A stretch of 64,000 nucleotides of DNA from Nocardioides faecalis (GTDB lineage: Bacteria; Actinomycetota; Actinomycetes; Propionibacteriales; Nocardioidaceae). Both the position numbers and the translations under genes were made by a program. The stretch's first letter is position 1. Every line of letters begins with the position of its first letter. Positions 54,127 to 61,999 of the stretch are shown one piece after another. Location of the stretch: the NCBI RefSeq assembly GCF_018388425.1, contig NZ_CP074406.1, positions 1,612,001-1,676,000 of the forward strand, written 5' to 3'. A model generated the notes under the pieces. It searched no databases and was not told the origin of the DNA. It saw only the letters and a list, made by a program, of their open reading frames with translations.

Positions 54127-54528
54127 ATGTCACCCACTGCTCGTCGTACTGCTCGTCGTGCCACTGCGACGCTCGGGGCCGCCGCCCTGCTGACCGCCGC
54201 CACGAGCGTCGTCGCCGACCCCGCCCACGCCGACCCTGAGAAGGAACGGACGTTCCGGGTCGCGGGCGCGGTGGTCGACTTCAAGGTCGAGAAGGAGCGC
54301 GGCCGCTTCGACATCGACATCGACCTCGACGCGCGGCCGGGCAGCCGGTGGATCGTCGTGCTCAAGCACGACGCCAAGCGCGTCCTGAAGCGGACCTACC
54401 GGGCCGACGCCGAGGGCGAGGTCGAGATCAACAAGCTTCGCCGCAACACCAAGGGCAAGGACCGGTTCAAGGTCTGGGTGAAGAAGACCGGCGGTGCGTC
54501 GGCATCGCGCACCATCGTGATGCGCTGA
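54127..54528 (+). CDS. Small secreted protein of unknown function
   Basis: This 133-residue protein has a signal peptide (Arg-rich start, Ala-rich core, AHA-type cleavage near residue 35). The mature part of about 98 residues is highly charged, with alternating Lys/Asp strands (VVDFKVEKERGRFDIDIDL) that suggest a single beta-sandwich domain. No family is recognised. AGGAG precedes the ATG by 7 bases. Confidence 0.7.
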   Translation: MSPTARRTARRATATLGAAALLTAATSVVADPAHADPEKERTFRVAGAVVDFKVEKERGRFDIDIDLDARPGSRWIVVLKHDAKRVLKRTYRADAEGEVEINKLRRNTKGKDRFKVWVKKTGGASASRTIVMR

Positions 54529-54565
54529 TCGTGCCGAGAAGGTGACCGAAGAAGGCAGCGGAAAG

Positions 54566-54602
54566 CAGAGAGGCCCCGTCCCGACTGGGAGGGGCCTCTC
54601 TG
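54566..54602. terminator. 12-bp hairpin terminator at the left edge of the tRNA-Val element
   Basis: CAGAGAGGCCCC and GGGGCCTCTCTG pair perfectly; the 13-base loop can add TCCC/GGGA pairs. It stands just beyond the copied tRNA 3' end, as a similar hairpin (57153-57184) does beyond the intact tRNA-Val(GAC), so it was probably the original tRNA terminator before integration. Confidence 0.8.
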
Positions 54603-54604
54603 TG

Positions 54605-54628
54605 CTGGTGGGCGATACTGGGTTTGAA
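54605..54628 (-). repeat. Left attachment site: 3' fragment of tRNA-Val
   Basis: These 24 bases are identical to 57199-57222, the 3' end of tRNA-Val(GAC) including encoded CCA. Only the T-arm and acceptor 3' strand are present, so this is not a working tRNA but the remaining attachment half-site of an integrated element. Confidence 0.85.
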
Positions 54629-54712
54629 TTTCATTGCCGGGCGAGCGGCGATACTGGACGCAAGTGGTCAGTAGGCGCCGGTCACCTGCGAGACGGCTGA
54701 GGATGCCGAGGG

Positions 54713-55338
54713 CTGCTCGGGACCATCCTCGGAGATGCCGTGCAGCGTCGCCTCATCACTCACAACCCGTGCCACATCCGCGGCGCCGGGAACGTCAAGC
54801 GTGCCAAGCAGATCGAGCCCGCGTCGCTGCCCCAGCTCGAAGCACTCGCTCCGGCCATGCCGGAGCGCTACCGGCTGAGGGTGCTGCTCGCCGCCTGGTG
54901 TGGCCGCCGGTTCGGGGAGATCACCGAGCTACGCCGGCACGACGTCGACCTCGCCCACGGCGTGGTGAAGATACGCCGCGCAGTCGTGCGGGTCGACGGC
55001 ACGTTCGTCACCGGCACCCCAAAGTCAGACGCAGGCACACGAGATGTAGCCATCCCGCCGCACCTGCTCCCCGCGGTGAAGACCCACCTGGCCAGCACCA
55101 TCACCGGGGCCGCGACGGACTGCTCTTCCCGGCCGCCGGTAGACCCGACCTCCGGTTCCACGACCTTCGCCACACCGGAGCGGTCCTGGCCGCCAGCACC
55201 GGCGCCACACTGGCCGAACTGATGGCCCGCCTCGGACACTCCACCGCCGGCGCAGCACTGCGCTACCAACACGCGGCCAAGAACCGCGACAAGGTCGTAG
55301 CCGAAGCCCTGTCGAACCTGGCGACGAAGGACCTCTAG
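54713..55338 (+). pseudogene. int: Frameshifted tyrosine recombinase (integrase)
   Basis: Two frames together give most of a phage-type integrase. The first (from about 54713 to 55115) has the end of the core-binding domain (LLGTILGDAVQRRLITHNPC) and CGRRFGEITELRRHDVDL with the first catalytic Arg. The second (about 55113-55338) has GLLFPAAGRPDLRFHDLRHTG with the HxxR box, GHSTAGAALRYQHA with the nucleophilic Tyr, and a plausible C-terminus. A single indel near 55113 separates them, and the N-terminal DNA-binding domain is missing. It lies 85 bases from the left attachment site, where an integrase normally sits, so the element can no longer excise by itself. Confidence 0.8.
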
Positions 55339-55415
55339 GCCTGGCGCCAAGGAAGCCAGTTCACCATCCGCTTACGGACCGAGCCTGAGCGACCTGGTGT
55401 GTGTCAAACTTGCCC

Positions 55416-55784
55416 ATGACCAACGTACCCATAGACCTCGCTGGGAAGTTCTTGTCGTTCTCCGAGCATTGGTCGCCAAAGGTGGTGGCGCGGTTGAACG
55501 ACTACGAGGTCAAGGTCGTAAAGCTCAAGGGCGAGTTCGTGTGGCACACCCATGACGACACTGACGAGCTGTTCCTCGTGATCGACGGCGAGTTGACCAT
55601 CCAACTGCGCGATGGCGACGTCACTCTTCGTCCTGGCCAGATGTTCATCGTTCCGCGCGGCGTTGAGCACTGCCCAATCGCTGACGGCGAGGTCCACGCC
55701 GTGCTCATCGAACCCGTCGGCGTAGTGAATACCGGAAGCGCTGGTGGCACTCTCACAGCCGCGTACGACGACTCACTGGTATAG
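55416..55784 (+). CDS. Cupin-domain protein
   Basis: This 122-residue single cupin barrel contains the motif 1 residues in HTHDDTDELFLVIDGEL and motif 2 in PGQMFIVPRGVEHCP, so a metal-binding site with two or three His and a Glu is likely intact. Enzymatic activity, if any, is unknown; many such small cupins are isomerases or mannose-6-phosphate isomerase-like. It is the only complete gene inside the decayed element and may be its cargo. I chose the ATG at 55416 over a GTG five codons upstream. Confidence 0.8.
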   Translation: MTNVPIDLAGKFLSFSEHWSPKVVARLNDYEVKVVKLKGEFVWHTHDDTDELFLVIDGELTIQLRDGDVTLRPGQMFIVPRGVEHCPIADGEVHAVLIEPVGVVNTGSAGGTLTAAYDDSLV

Positions 55785-55978
55785 GTCGAAGCGTTTCGAT
55801 TACCGATCCCGCTGCGGCCAGATGATCGACGCGGAGCCCGCCGGGATCTCGGCTGTGTCCGGTCGTGGCGGCTGGATAGAGGTTCGGCGCGCTGATGTGC
55901 GTCCCAACTTGCAACGCCGTGCCCATGCCGGTTGTCAGATTGAGTTGATATTCAATGTGGCAGACCAGGCTGACGCCT
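55785..55978. other. Gap before the HTH pseudogene
   Basis: I find no gene here. TCGAA-GCGT-TTCGA is a dyad near the left end (about 55786-55800), and TTGATATTCAA (about 55944-55954) is an imperfect palindrome 25 bases before the HTH gene, which may be its former operator. Confidence 0.4.
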
Positions 55979-56388
55979 ATGGATCTTAGGCAGGTGAGGG
56001 CGGCGGCGTCTTCGCCAGGACCCCAGGGAGGGGCTGCGGATGGTCCTGGCTCGCACCGACTGGCGGACAGGTTGGAGGACTTGCACGTTGCCCGGGCGCG
56101 GGAGCAAGGGATGTCCTGGGCGGACATCGCCGTGGAGCTCCAGGTGACGCGCCAGGCGGTTCACAAGAAGCACGCCCGTCCACGCGGACCACGGAGGAAC
56201 GCGCCGCCGCATTGGCCATCATCGGCGCCGACAGTGCTGATGACGGTGCAGAGGATGGTGAGCAGCTGATCATCGCCGACATCCGCGATCAGGCAAGTGC
56301 CCTCAAGGCAGCCATCCGCGACCGACGTCGCGGCTGCGACTCACGACTTGGTGAGCGGGCTGGTGGGGCCCATCACGCGTCGTGGTGA
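55979..56388 (+). pseudogene. HTH protein, probably frameshifted
   Basis: The first frame has LEDLHVARAREQGMSWADIAVELQVTRQAVHKKHARP, a clear helix-turn-helix like those of actinobacterial regulators found before Clp N-domain genes. After about residue 68 it becomes a Pro-Arg-Ser tail. A second frame, from about 56188, reads TTEERAAALAIIGADSADD and continues as a plausible helical C-terminus to 56388. One indel near 56185 explains the break. It is part of the relic element. Confidence 0.55.
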
Positions 56389-56392
56389 GCGG

Positions 56393-56617
56393 ATCGGTCT
56401 CGGCGACCGGTTTCGCGACTCGACGCAATGATCGCGACCTCGGCGTCGCCAACCGTGACACTTGGACCGTGGCCGGTGAGGGCGAGGACGGCAGCCTGCT
56501 CGTGATCGGCCGCACGGTGAGACGACTGGCGCCGCGTCTGCGTACGTCGGCATGACGCGGGGCCGTCACCAGAACGTCGCCCACCTCGTCGCCGAGTCCG
56601 TCGACGACGCGCGTTGA
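56393..56617 (+). pseudogene. Relaxase/TraA (MobF) C-terminal scraps
   Basis: Three pieces in changing frames match conserved parts of MobF relaxase-helicases: IGLGDRF, then TRRNDRDLGVANRDTWTV (56418 onward), then AYVGMTRGRHQNVAHLVAES (56540 onward), which is helicase motif VI. A frameshift at 56414 and an internal deletion before 56540 destroy the gene. Their presence shows that the element descended from a conjugative or mobilisable element. Confidence 0.65.
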
Positions 56618-56649
56618 CGGCGCACTGCGTCCGTACCGGTCGATGTCGT

Positions 56650-56865
56650 CAGCGGCCCTCCCAGCGGCGTGCCGTGGCCCGAGGTCCCCGCGGGATCGGT
56701 CATCCGCACACCCCAGCGCACCGTCCGCGACTGGCGCCGTTGTGGCGTCGGCCCGCGATGGACCCGCTTCCAAGGCGTCGGGCGGCTTTGCATCACCGTG
56801 GCCGAGGCGCGCGCTTCCTCGCCTCGGCCACGGTCAGGCGGGTGGAGGTGCGTTCCGATGGCTGA
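56650..56865 (+). pseudogene. Frameshifted HTH gene, copy of 62520-62924
   Basis: One frame encodes IRTPQRTVRDWRRCGVGPRW and GVGRLCITVAEAR, then another gives ARFLASATVRRVEVRSDG to the stop at 56865. The same order of motifs is found in the gene at 62520-62924 (GCGRLYITVAETRRFL). Loss of two bases near 56808 breaks this copy, and the N-terminal HTH half is missing. Confidence 0.65.
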
Positions 56866-57186
56866 GCGACGTCCGTCCCGGTCTACCTCAGCCTCGACGA
56901 AGCAGCCGAGGCCAGGTCGGTCTCGGGCAAGACCATCCGACGCTGGATCGCCGCCGGCACCCTCCCGGCCTACCGGTGCGGCAAGCGGGCCATCCGGATC
57001 AAGCTCGAAGACCTGGAAGCCGCGCCCCGGAAGATCCCTGCGGCGGTGCTGAGGGATGTCGTGCCGCCGACTTTCGTGACCGAGGCGGCTAGCTCCTTGG
57101 TTCACCCAATGGCCCGAGCTAGCCGTCGGCCTTGTTGCACGCAGGGTGCACGAGAGGCCCTCTTCCGGAAGGAAAAGGGCCTCTGA
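56859..57186 (+). pseudogene. Frameshifted excisionase-type gene, copy of 62330-62527
   Basis: The ATG at 56859 overlaps the stop of the upstream HTH relic, as in the paralogous pair at 62.5 kb. After seven codons one base is missing, and the conserved part PVYLSLDEAAEARSVSGKTI then RRWIAAGTLPAYRCGKRAIRI runs in another frame to 57186. This is a MerR/excisionase-like winged HTH. It lies next to the right attachment site. Confidence 0.7.
57153..57184 (-). terminator. Hairpin after tRNA-Val(GAC)
   Basis: AGAGGCCCT and AGGGCCTCT pair around an inner CTTCC/GGAAG stem, 15 bases beyond the tRNA 3' end. It should terminate the Gly-Cys-Val tRNA operon and also closes the excisionase relic. Confidence 0.7.
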
Positions 57187-57198
57187 CCTGCATGTTTA

Positions 57199-57222
57199 CT
57201 GGTGGGCGATACTGGGTTTGAA
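57199..57222 (-). repeat. Right attachment site within tRNA-Val(GAC)
   Basis: This is the second copy of the 24-bp repeat at 54605-54628. It covers the tRNA 3' end, which keeps the gene whole. The element between the copies is 2.6 kb. Confidence 0.85.
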
Positions 57223-57274
57223 CCAGTGACCTCTTCCGTGTCAAGGAAGCGCGCTACCGCTGCGCCAATCGCCC
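57200..57274 (-). tRNA. tRNA-Val(GAC)
   Basis: The minus strand starts GGGCGATTGGCGCAGCGGTA. The anticodon arm is CTTCC-TTGACAC-GGAAG (anticodon GAC at 57242-57240), and the T-arm is GGTTCAAACCC-type. CCA is encoded. It is the last gene of the tRNA operon and the integration target of the relic element. Confidence 0.95.
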
Positions 57275-57302
57275 GAGGTGGAGCTTGTTGACTTGTTCTT
57301 CG

Positions 57303-57376
57303 TGGAGGTGGGTACGGGATTTGAACCCGTGTACACGGATTTGCAGTCCGTTGCCTCGCCTCTCGGCCAACCCACC
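57303..57376 (-). tRNA. tRNA-Cys(GCA)
   Basis: The minus strand begins GGTGGGTTGGCCGAGAGGCG. The anticodon arm is CGGACTGCAAATCCG with anticodon GCA, and the acceptor pairs GGTGGG/CCCACC. CCA is encoded. It is the middle gene of the Gly-Cys-Val set. Confidence 0.95.
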
Positions 57377-57424
57377 GTGGAGGCCTGCACACTGACCTGG
57401 CCAGCCAGTGGGCCTGACCTTTCG

Positions 57425-57497
57425 AGCGGACAACGAGACTCGAACTCGCGACCTCAACCTTGGCAAGGTTGCGCTCTACCAACTGAGCTATGTCCGC
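57425..57497 (-). tRNA. tRNA-Gly(GCC)
   Basis: The minus strand begins GCGGACATAGCTCAGTTGGT. The anticodon arm is CAACC-TTGCCAA-GGTTG with anticodon GCC, and the acceptor is GCGGAC/GTCCGC. CCA is not encoded, unlike its two neighbours. Confidence 0.95.
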
Positions 57498-57547
57498 ACT
57501 CGCACCGTTTCGCTTCCCTTCCGGGCCGCTCTGCGCTGCGGTTGAGA

Positions 57548-57576
57548 ACATTAGCGGATCGGATGATCGGCGACAA
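57548..57576 (-). promoter_or_regulatory. Promoter of the Gly-Cys-Val tRNA operon
   Basis: On the minus strand, TTGTCG (57576-57571) and TAATGT (57553-57548) are separated by exactly 17 bases, a good match to a housekeeping sigma promoter. The first tRNA begins 51 bases downstream of the -10. Confidence 0.75.
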
Positions 57577-57667
57577 AACGGGGGGTCCCTCGGCATGTCG
57601 GGAGGGTTGTCGGGAGTGCCCTGAGCAGGGCCGATCGCGCCTGCCGGAACGCGGTGGACAGGCCTCC

Positions 57668-57673
57668 TAGGCT
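57668..57673 (+). promoter_or_regulatory. -10 box TAGGCT for the pabC-like gene
   Basis: TAGGCT ends 6 bases before the ATG at 57680 and the short gap has no useful SD, matching the leaderless pattern. Confidence 0.5.
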
Positions 57674-57679
57674 GGGGGC

Positions 57680-58507
57680 ATGCGCGTGTGGATCAACGGC
57701 GACGTCCTCTCCGACCCCCGGGCCCCGGCGGTGCCGGTGACCGACCACGGCCTGACCGTCGGCGACGCGGTCTTCGAGGCGGTGAAGGTGGTCGGTGGCC
57801 GGCCCTTCGCCCTGCAGCGGCACCTGGAGCGCCTGGAGCGCTCCGCGGCCGGGCTGGGCCTGGTCGGCCTCGACGTCGCCGACGTACGACGCGGCGTGGC
57901 CGCCGTCCTCGAGGGCGAGGAGCTGGCGCTGGGACGGCTGCGGATCACCGTCACCGGCGGCAACGCCCCGCTGGGCTCGGGCCGCGGCGACTCGCCACTC
58001 ACCGTCATCGTGGTCGCCGCCCCGATGGAGCCGGCCCCCGAGACCACCGCCGTGGTCACCGCGCCGTGGCCGCGCAACGAGCGCGGCGCGCTGGCCGGGC
58101 TGAAGACCACCTCGTACGCCGAGAACGTGGTGGCGCTCGCTGGCGCCCGTGAGCGCGACGCCTCGGAGGCGATCTTCGCCAACCTCGCCGGCAACCTGTG
58201 CGAGGGCACCGGCACGAACGTCTTCTACGTCGTCGACGGTGAGCTGCGCACCCCGACCCTGGCCAGCGGTTGCCTGGCCGGGGTCACCCGGGCGCTGGTG
58301 CTGGACTGGTTCGGCGGCCGTGAGGTGGACGAGCCGATCGAGGTCGCCGCCGGTGCCGACGAGGTCTTCCTGGTCTCCACCACCCGCGACGTCCAGGGCG
58401 TGCGGCGCTGGGACGACCGCGAGCTCCCCGCCCCCGGGCCGGTCACCCAGGCCGCCGCCCACGCGTGGCGTGAGCGGGAGCCGGAGCTGCTCAGCCTCGA
58501 CGTCTGA
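57680..58507 (+). CDS. pabC: Class IV aminotransferase, 4-amino-4-deoxychorismate lyase-like
   Basis: This 275-residue fold-type IV PLP enzyme carries its lysine in AGLKTTSYAENV (Lys142), with the early DHGLTVGDAVFEAVKV block and the LCEGTGTNVFYVVDGEL phosphate-binding region. The family includes PabC, branched-chain and D-amino acid aminotransferases; the sequence pattern and size fit PabC, which makes p-aminobenzoate for folate, but a D-alanine transaminase role cannot be excluded by eye. It has its own leaderless promoter and a strong terminator. Confidence 0.75.
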   Translation: MRVWINGDVLSDPRAPAVPVTDHGLTVGDAVFEAVKVVGGRPFALQRHLERLERSAAGLGLVGLDVADVRRGVAAVLEGEELALGRLRITVTGGNAPLGSGRGDSPLTVIVVAAPMEPAPETTAVVTAPWPRNERGALAGLKTTSYAENVVALAGARERDASEAIFANLAGNLCEGTGTNVFYVVDGELRTPTLASGCLAGVTRALVLDWFGGREVDEPIEVAAGADEVFLVSTTRDVQGVRRWDDRELPAPGPVTQAAAHAWREREPELLSLDV

Positions 58508-58524
58508 GCCCCCCGAACACGTGC

Positions 58525-58561
58525 GAAGGGCCGGCCACCCCCGCGGGGTGACCGGCCCTTC
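58525..58561. terminator. 17-bp hairpin between pabC and the M28 gene
   Basis: GAAGGGCCGGCCACCCC pairs with GGGGTGACCGGCCCTTC with one mismatch around the loop CGC. It lies between convergent genes and probably works in both directions. Confidence 0.75.
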
Positions 58562-58584
58562 GTCGTACGGCGTGCGGTTAGCGG

Positions 58585-60174
58585 CTAGCGCTCCACGCCG
58601 TGGTGGCCGTGCCCGGCGTAGCCGCCCGACGTGCGGCTGCCGCTGGTGCCGATGCCCGGGGCGGGCTCCCACTCCATGCCCTTGCGGGTCGACTTGCCGT
58701 TGACCGACTTGGTGCTCAGGGCGTAGGTGAGGATGGCGTGCGCCATGGCGTCGGAGTTGAGGCCGATCGCGCGGCGGCTGACGTTGCCCAGGTTGTCGCA
58801 AGCCTGGTGGTAGCACTTGTCGTAGGCGACGCCGGCGGTGCCGCCCCACTTCTTGGCCTGGGCGGCGGTCTTGACGCCCTCGGCGCCCGTGAAGAGGCCC
58901 CCGGCGGGGATGCCCTGGTCGATGAACGGCCCGTAGTCGCTACGGCCGTCGAAGGCGGTCTCCTCGGACGCGACGCCGCGGGAGGCGAAGTAGGAGTGGA
59001 AGGTGCGCTCGATCGCGGCGGAGCCCTTCGGAGCCGTCGCGGCACCGTCGTCCTCGGTGAACCGGGAGTTGTTGCCGTCGTAGACGAACAGGCCGTAGTT
59101 CGGCGAACCGATCATGTCGAAGTTCAGGTAGAGCGCGATCTTCTTCAGGCTGGCCGGGCTCTTCTTCGCCAGGTTCGCCACGTAGTGCTCCGAGCCGAGC
59201 AGGCCGAGCTCCTCCGCGCCCCACCAGGCGAAGCGGACCTTGTTGCGCACCGGCGTCTTCGCCATCTTCACCGCGATCTCCAGCAGCGCGGCGCTGCCCG
59301 AGCCGTTGTCGTTGATCCCGGCTCCCTCCACGACGCCGTCGAGGTGGGCGCCCGCCATGACCACGTTGCTGGAGGTGCCCTTGCGGGTCATCGCCGTGAC
59401 GTTCCAGGTCGTGCGGATGTCGGACTGGGTGGAGGTCTTGATCGACACCGTCGGGGTGCCGGTCGCCAGCGCCTGGCCGAGGGCGAACGTGGTGCCGATC
59501 GCCGGGACGGTGGCCAGCGGCTCCCCGAGGGTGCCCTGCAGCAGCTCGGTGTTGCCGGGGGTGCCGGTGTTCATCACGATGACGGCCTTGGCGCCGGCCT
59601 TCTGCGCGTTGGCGACCTTCTCGCCGAACGCGCAGGTGCCGCGCCGGATGAGGGCGATGTTGCCCGCGGTGAAGCCGGTGAAGTCAGCGGCCTCGCAACC
59701 GCTGGTGGAGCCCTCGAGGTCGTCGAGGGCGAGGTCGACGGCCTGGATGGTGCCGCTCACCTCGCCGCTGGCGCTGTAGGTCATCAGCGCGTAGTCGGTG
59801 TTCTCGACGTACGTCGTCGCAGTGGGGGAGACCTGGGCGAGGGTGGAGGGGGCCAGCTGGCGGTAGAACGGGAAGCTGAAGGCCTGCACCTTCGGCTTGT
59901 AGCCGGCCTTCCGCAGCGTCTTGGTGACGTAGTCCACCGACGCCTTGTAGCCCGGCGTGCCGGAGGCACGGGTGCCGCCGTTCGCCTTGGCGATGCTCTC
60001 CAGGGTGCTCAGCCGCTTCATCACCGCCTCGGTGGTGACCGCGTTGCGCAGCTTCTTCGTCTGGTCGGGGTCCGCCGCCTGGGACGAACCAGGGGCCAGG
60101 AGAGTGGAGGCGAGCACGAGGCCCGCGGTCAGCGCGACTGCCCGTCGCGCGCGAGTGTGGCGACTTCTGTTCAC
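58585..60174 (-). CDS. Secreted M28-family aminopeptidase with PA domain
   Basis: This 529-residue zinc exopeptidase has a signal peptide ending near QAAD (about residue 34), an inserted PA domain (about 120-240; AGNIALIRRGTCAFGEK) and the M28 catalytic core. Metal and catalytic residues appear in GAHLDGVVEGAGINDNGSG, WGAEELGLLGSEHY, NFDMIGSPN and YHQACDNLGN. It resembles the Streptomyces griseus aminopeptidase type. The last 40 residues are Gly, Ser and His rich. I chose the GTG at 60174 because AAGGA stands 8 bases upstream; the frame can be extended 12 codons further. Confidence 0.88.
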   Translation of the reverse strand: MNRSRHTRARRAVALTAGLVLASTLLAPGSSQAADPDQTKKLRNAVTTEAVMKRLSTLESIAKANGGTRASGTPGYKASVDYVTKTLRKAGYKPKVQAFSFPFYRQLAPSTLAQVSPTATTYVENTDYALMTYSASGEVSGTIQAVDLALDDLEGSTSGCEAADFTGFTAGNIALIRRGTCAFGEKVANAQKAGAKAVIVMNTGTPGNTELLQGTLGEPLATVPAIGTTFALGQALATGTPTVSIKTSTQSDIRTTWNVTAMTRKGTSSNVVMAGAHLDGVVEGAGINDNGSGSAALLEIAVKMAKTPVRNKVRFAWWGAEELGLLGSEHYVANLAKKSPASLKKIALYLNFDMIGSPNYGLFVYDGNNSRFTEDDGAATAPKGSAAIERTFHSYFASRGVASEETAFDGRSDYGPFIDQGIPAGGLFTGAEGVKTAAQAKKWGGTAGVAYDKCYHQACDNLGNVSRRAIGLNSDAMAHAILTYALSTKSVNGKSTRKGMEWEPAPGIGTSGSRTSGGYAGHGHHGVER

Positions 60175-60360
60175 CGAGACTGTCCTTCCGAGAATGGCCC
60201 GCGGCACCACGCTGCGGGTGCACCGAACCTAGGTGCGCTCGGCCCCGGTGGCAATGGTGAAGGCTCAAGGACTTGGCAGGACGCGAACCGACCCCCGGAG
60301 TGGGACTCCCGGGAGGGGGTGCGCTAGAGTCTCCGACCGCGGCTCCTTGCGAACCGTAAC

Positions 60361-60432
60361 GGGCGATTGGCGCAGTGGTAGCGCGCTTCGTTCACACCGA
60401 AGAGGTCACTGGTTCGAACCCAGTATCGCCCA
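60361..60432 (+). tRNA. tRNA-Val(CAC)
   Basis: It starts GGGCGATTGGCGCAGTGGTA. The anticodon arm is CTTCG-TTCACAC-CGAAG (anticodon CAC at 60393-60395), and the T-arm is GGTTCGAACCC. CCA is not encoded. It is nearly identical to tRNA-Val(GAC) outside the anticodon arm and faces the other way. Accessory genes begin downstream of it. Confidence 0.95.
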
Positions 60433-60443
60433 CCCCGTTTCCG

Positions 60444-60463
60444 CAGGTCAGAGGCCTGTTTTT
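60444..60463 (+). terminator. Intrinsic terminator of tRNA-Val(CAC)
   Basis: CAGGTC-AGA-GGCCTG forms a six-pair stem with one G-T pair and is followed by five T residues, the only clear U-tract terminator in the window. Confidence 0.75.
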
Positions 60464-60726
60464 CAGATCCGCTTCTCCGCGGGGAACAACTAGGGAACAG
60501 CGCCGATCCGTGTTCGAGCGCCACTTCGAGGGGTCGGGCTGTGCCTGCCGTATGAGCGCCTCTGACAGCGCACTGCTGGTGCGCGCACAGAAGTCGTGCG
60601 CCGCGACCGAGATCGACGAGGCGTGCGACGCCGAGGCGGCCAAAGCCTGCTCGGCCACACTCCCTCAACTGGGTGTGACCCTATTGCCGTCCAAGGCAGC
60701 GTGGCGGTTTAACGGATCTGGCGAGA
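60464..60726. other. Gap after tRNA-Val(CAC)
   Basis: I see no supported gene in this stretch. GGGAACA occurs twice near its start (about 60482 and 60493). If an element is integrated here, its tRNA-proximal attachment site would be at or just before this point. Confidence 0.35.
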
Positions 60727-61263
60727 TCAGCGCGTTCGGAGCTCATCGTCTAGGACCTTCATCAAGATGCTGACGCGGCTGCGACCAGCGATTGCGCTTG
60801 GGTACCGGCTGAGGACCTCGACCAGGACTGGCGTCGCCCGTACGGCGGCGCGGGCAATGCACTGTGCCGCACGGGAGGAATCGCCTGTTCTCAGCTCTTC
60901 GGCATAGGCCGCGTGGGCATCGGCGCGAAGGATGTGGCCGACTTGGTCCGCTCTCGCGAAGGGATGAAGGTAGGCGGCTGCCGCGGCATCACCAGCCGCA
61001 TGCGCGGCGTGCTTCGCGGCCCCGGTAGGGGCCTGCTTGGCCGCACGATGAGCGTCGAGCGCCGTGGCGCGCTGAAGGTTGGTCCTTGGAGCACCGTTCG
61101 CGAACTCCCACGCCGCCTCAAGCGCAGCCCTCGGACGCAGATCCTCGGGACGTGCGCGCTCGAAGATTCCGAGGACTTCCTGCGCGCCCTGGACCGCGAA
61201 GCGCGCAACCTCGCGCAGTTCGTCCGTGCCGAGCTGGAAGTACTCACTCGGGTCGACCGCCAC
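60727..61263 (-). CDS. Imm5-like putative immunity protein
   Basis: This 178-residue helical protein is rich in Ala and His, with FAVQGAQEVLGIFERARPEDLRPRAALEAAWEFANG at the start and repeated A-HA-AA helices (KHAAHAAGDAAAAAYLHPFARAD, RADAHAAYAEEL). This resembles the Imm5 group of putative immunity proteins from polymorphic toxin systems. No toxin gene is adjacent. The start is GTG. It is the first gene after tRNA-Val(CAC) and lies in accessory DNA. Confidence 0.6.
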   Translation of the reverse strand: MAVDPSEYFQLGTDELREVARFAVQGAQEVLGIFERARPEDLRPRAALEAAWEFANGAPRTNLQRATALDAHRAAKQAPTGAAKHAAHAAGDAAAAAYLHPFARADQVGHILRADAHAAYAEELRTGDSSRAAQCIARAAVRATPVLVEVLSRYPSAIAGRSRVSILMKVLDDELRTR

Positions 61264-61378
61264 GACGGCATCCTCTCAAACCCGAGCAATGGGCGAAGCG
61301 CTCGGATCTGCCGCTGGGCATGCACTCTCCTGCCGAGAGTCGGGTAACGGCATGAGGAACTTTTCGGTGGCGGGCCGT

Positions 61379-61384
61379 TAGCCT
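61379..61384 (+). promoter_or_regulatory. -10 box TAGCCT for the methyltransferase gene
   Basis: TAGCCT ends 6 bases before the GTG at 61391 and no SD intervenes, again the leaderless arrangement. Confidence 0.5.
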
Positions 61385-61390
61385 GCCGTC

Positions 61391-61999
61391 GTGGATCTCC
61401 GCTCGGTGCGCGACGCCTACTCGTCGAAATCGCAGCAGTACGTCGACCTGTTCGACGGGGACTGGGACGCGGACAAGGCCGACGCGACGTTCATCCGGCG
61501 GCACCTCGCCGGTAGCGAAGGCCCCGTGCTCGACCTCGGCTGCGGACCCGGGCACTGGACTGCCGATCTGCACCAGCGCGGCGTCCAAGTCACCGGCATT
61601 GACGTGGTGCCGGAGTTCATCAGCCATGCTCGCGCCAACCATCCCGGCCCGGAATTCCGACTGGACTCAATGACCGACCTGAACCTAGCGGCCAACTCCA
61701 TAGCAGGCATCCTCAGTTGGTACTCAACGATCCACGTTCCCCCGGCAGACCTGGACGGCGTGCTCGCCGAGTTCCGCCGCCTCCTTGCCCCGTCCGGCAC
61801 GCTGGTCCTCGGGTTCTTTGACAGTGACGACGAGGTCGCCTCGTTCGACCACGCTGTCCACACCGCGTACCGCTGGCCGTGTGACCTGATGGTGCGACGC
61901 GTTACCGAGGCTGGATTCGCCGAGGTGGAGCGCCTACAACGGGAGTTCGCGGAGCGCCCGGGTCGGAAGTACGCCGCCGTCGCCGCGCGGGCAGTTTGA
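61391..61999 (+). CDS. Class I SAM-dependent methyltransferase
   Basis: This 202-residue methyltransferase has motif I VLDLGCGPGHWT (about 46-57), the acidic end of strand 2 in VTGIDVVPEF, and a typical Methyltransf_11-type core with SIAGILSWYSTIHVPP. The substrate cannot be read; the size suggests a small molecule. It lies in the accessory region after tRNA-Val(CAC), transcribed away from the Imm5-like gene. Confidence 0.8.
   Translation: MDLRSVRDAYSSKSQQYVDLFDGDWDADKADATFIRRHLAGSEGPVLDLGCGPGHWTADLHQRGVQVTGIDVVPEFISHARANHPGPEFRLDSMTDLNLAANSIAGILSWYSTIHVPPADLDGVLAEFRRLLAPSGTLVLGFFDSDDEVASFDHAVHTAYRWPCDLMVRRVTEAGFAEVERLQREFAERPGRKYAAVAARAV

Noticed and set aside
60375..60773. A 132-codon plus frame starting inside tRNA-Val(CAC)
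   Set aside because: It begins in the tRNA and crosses its terminator, with no SD or family resemblance; it also overlaps the end of the Imm5-like gene.
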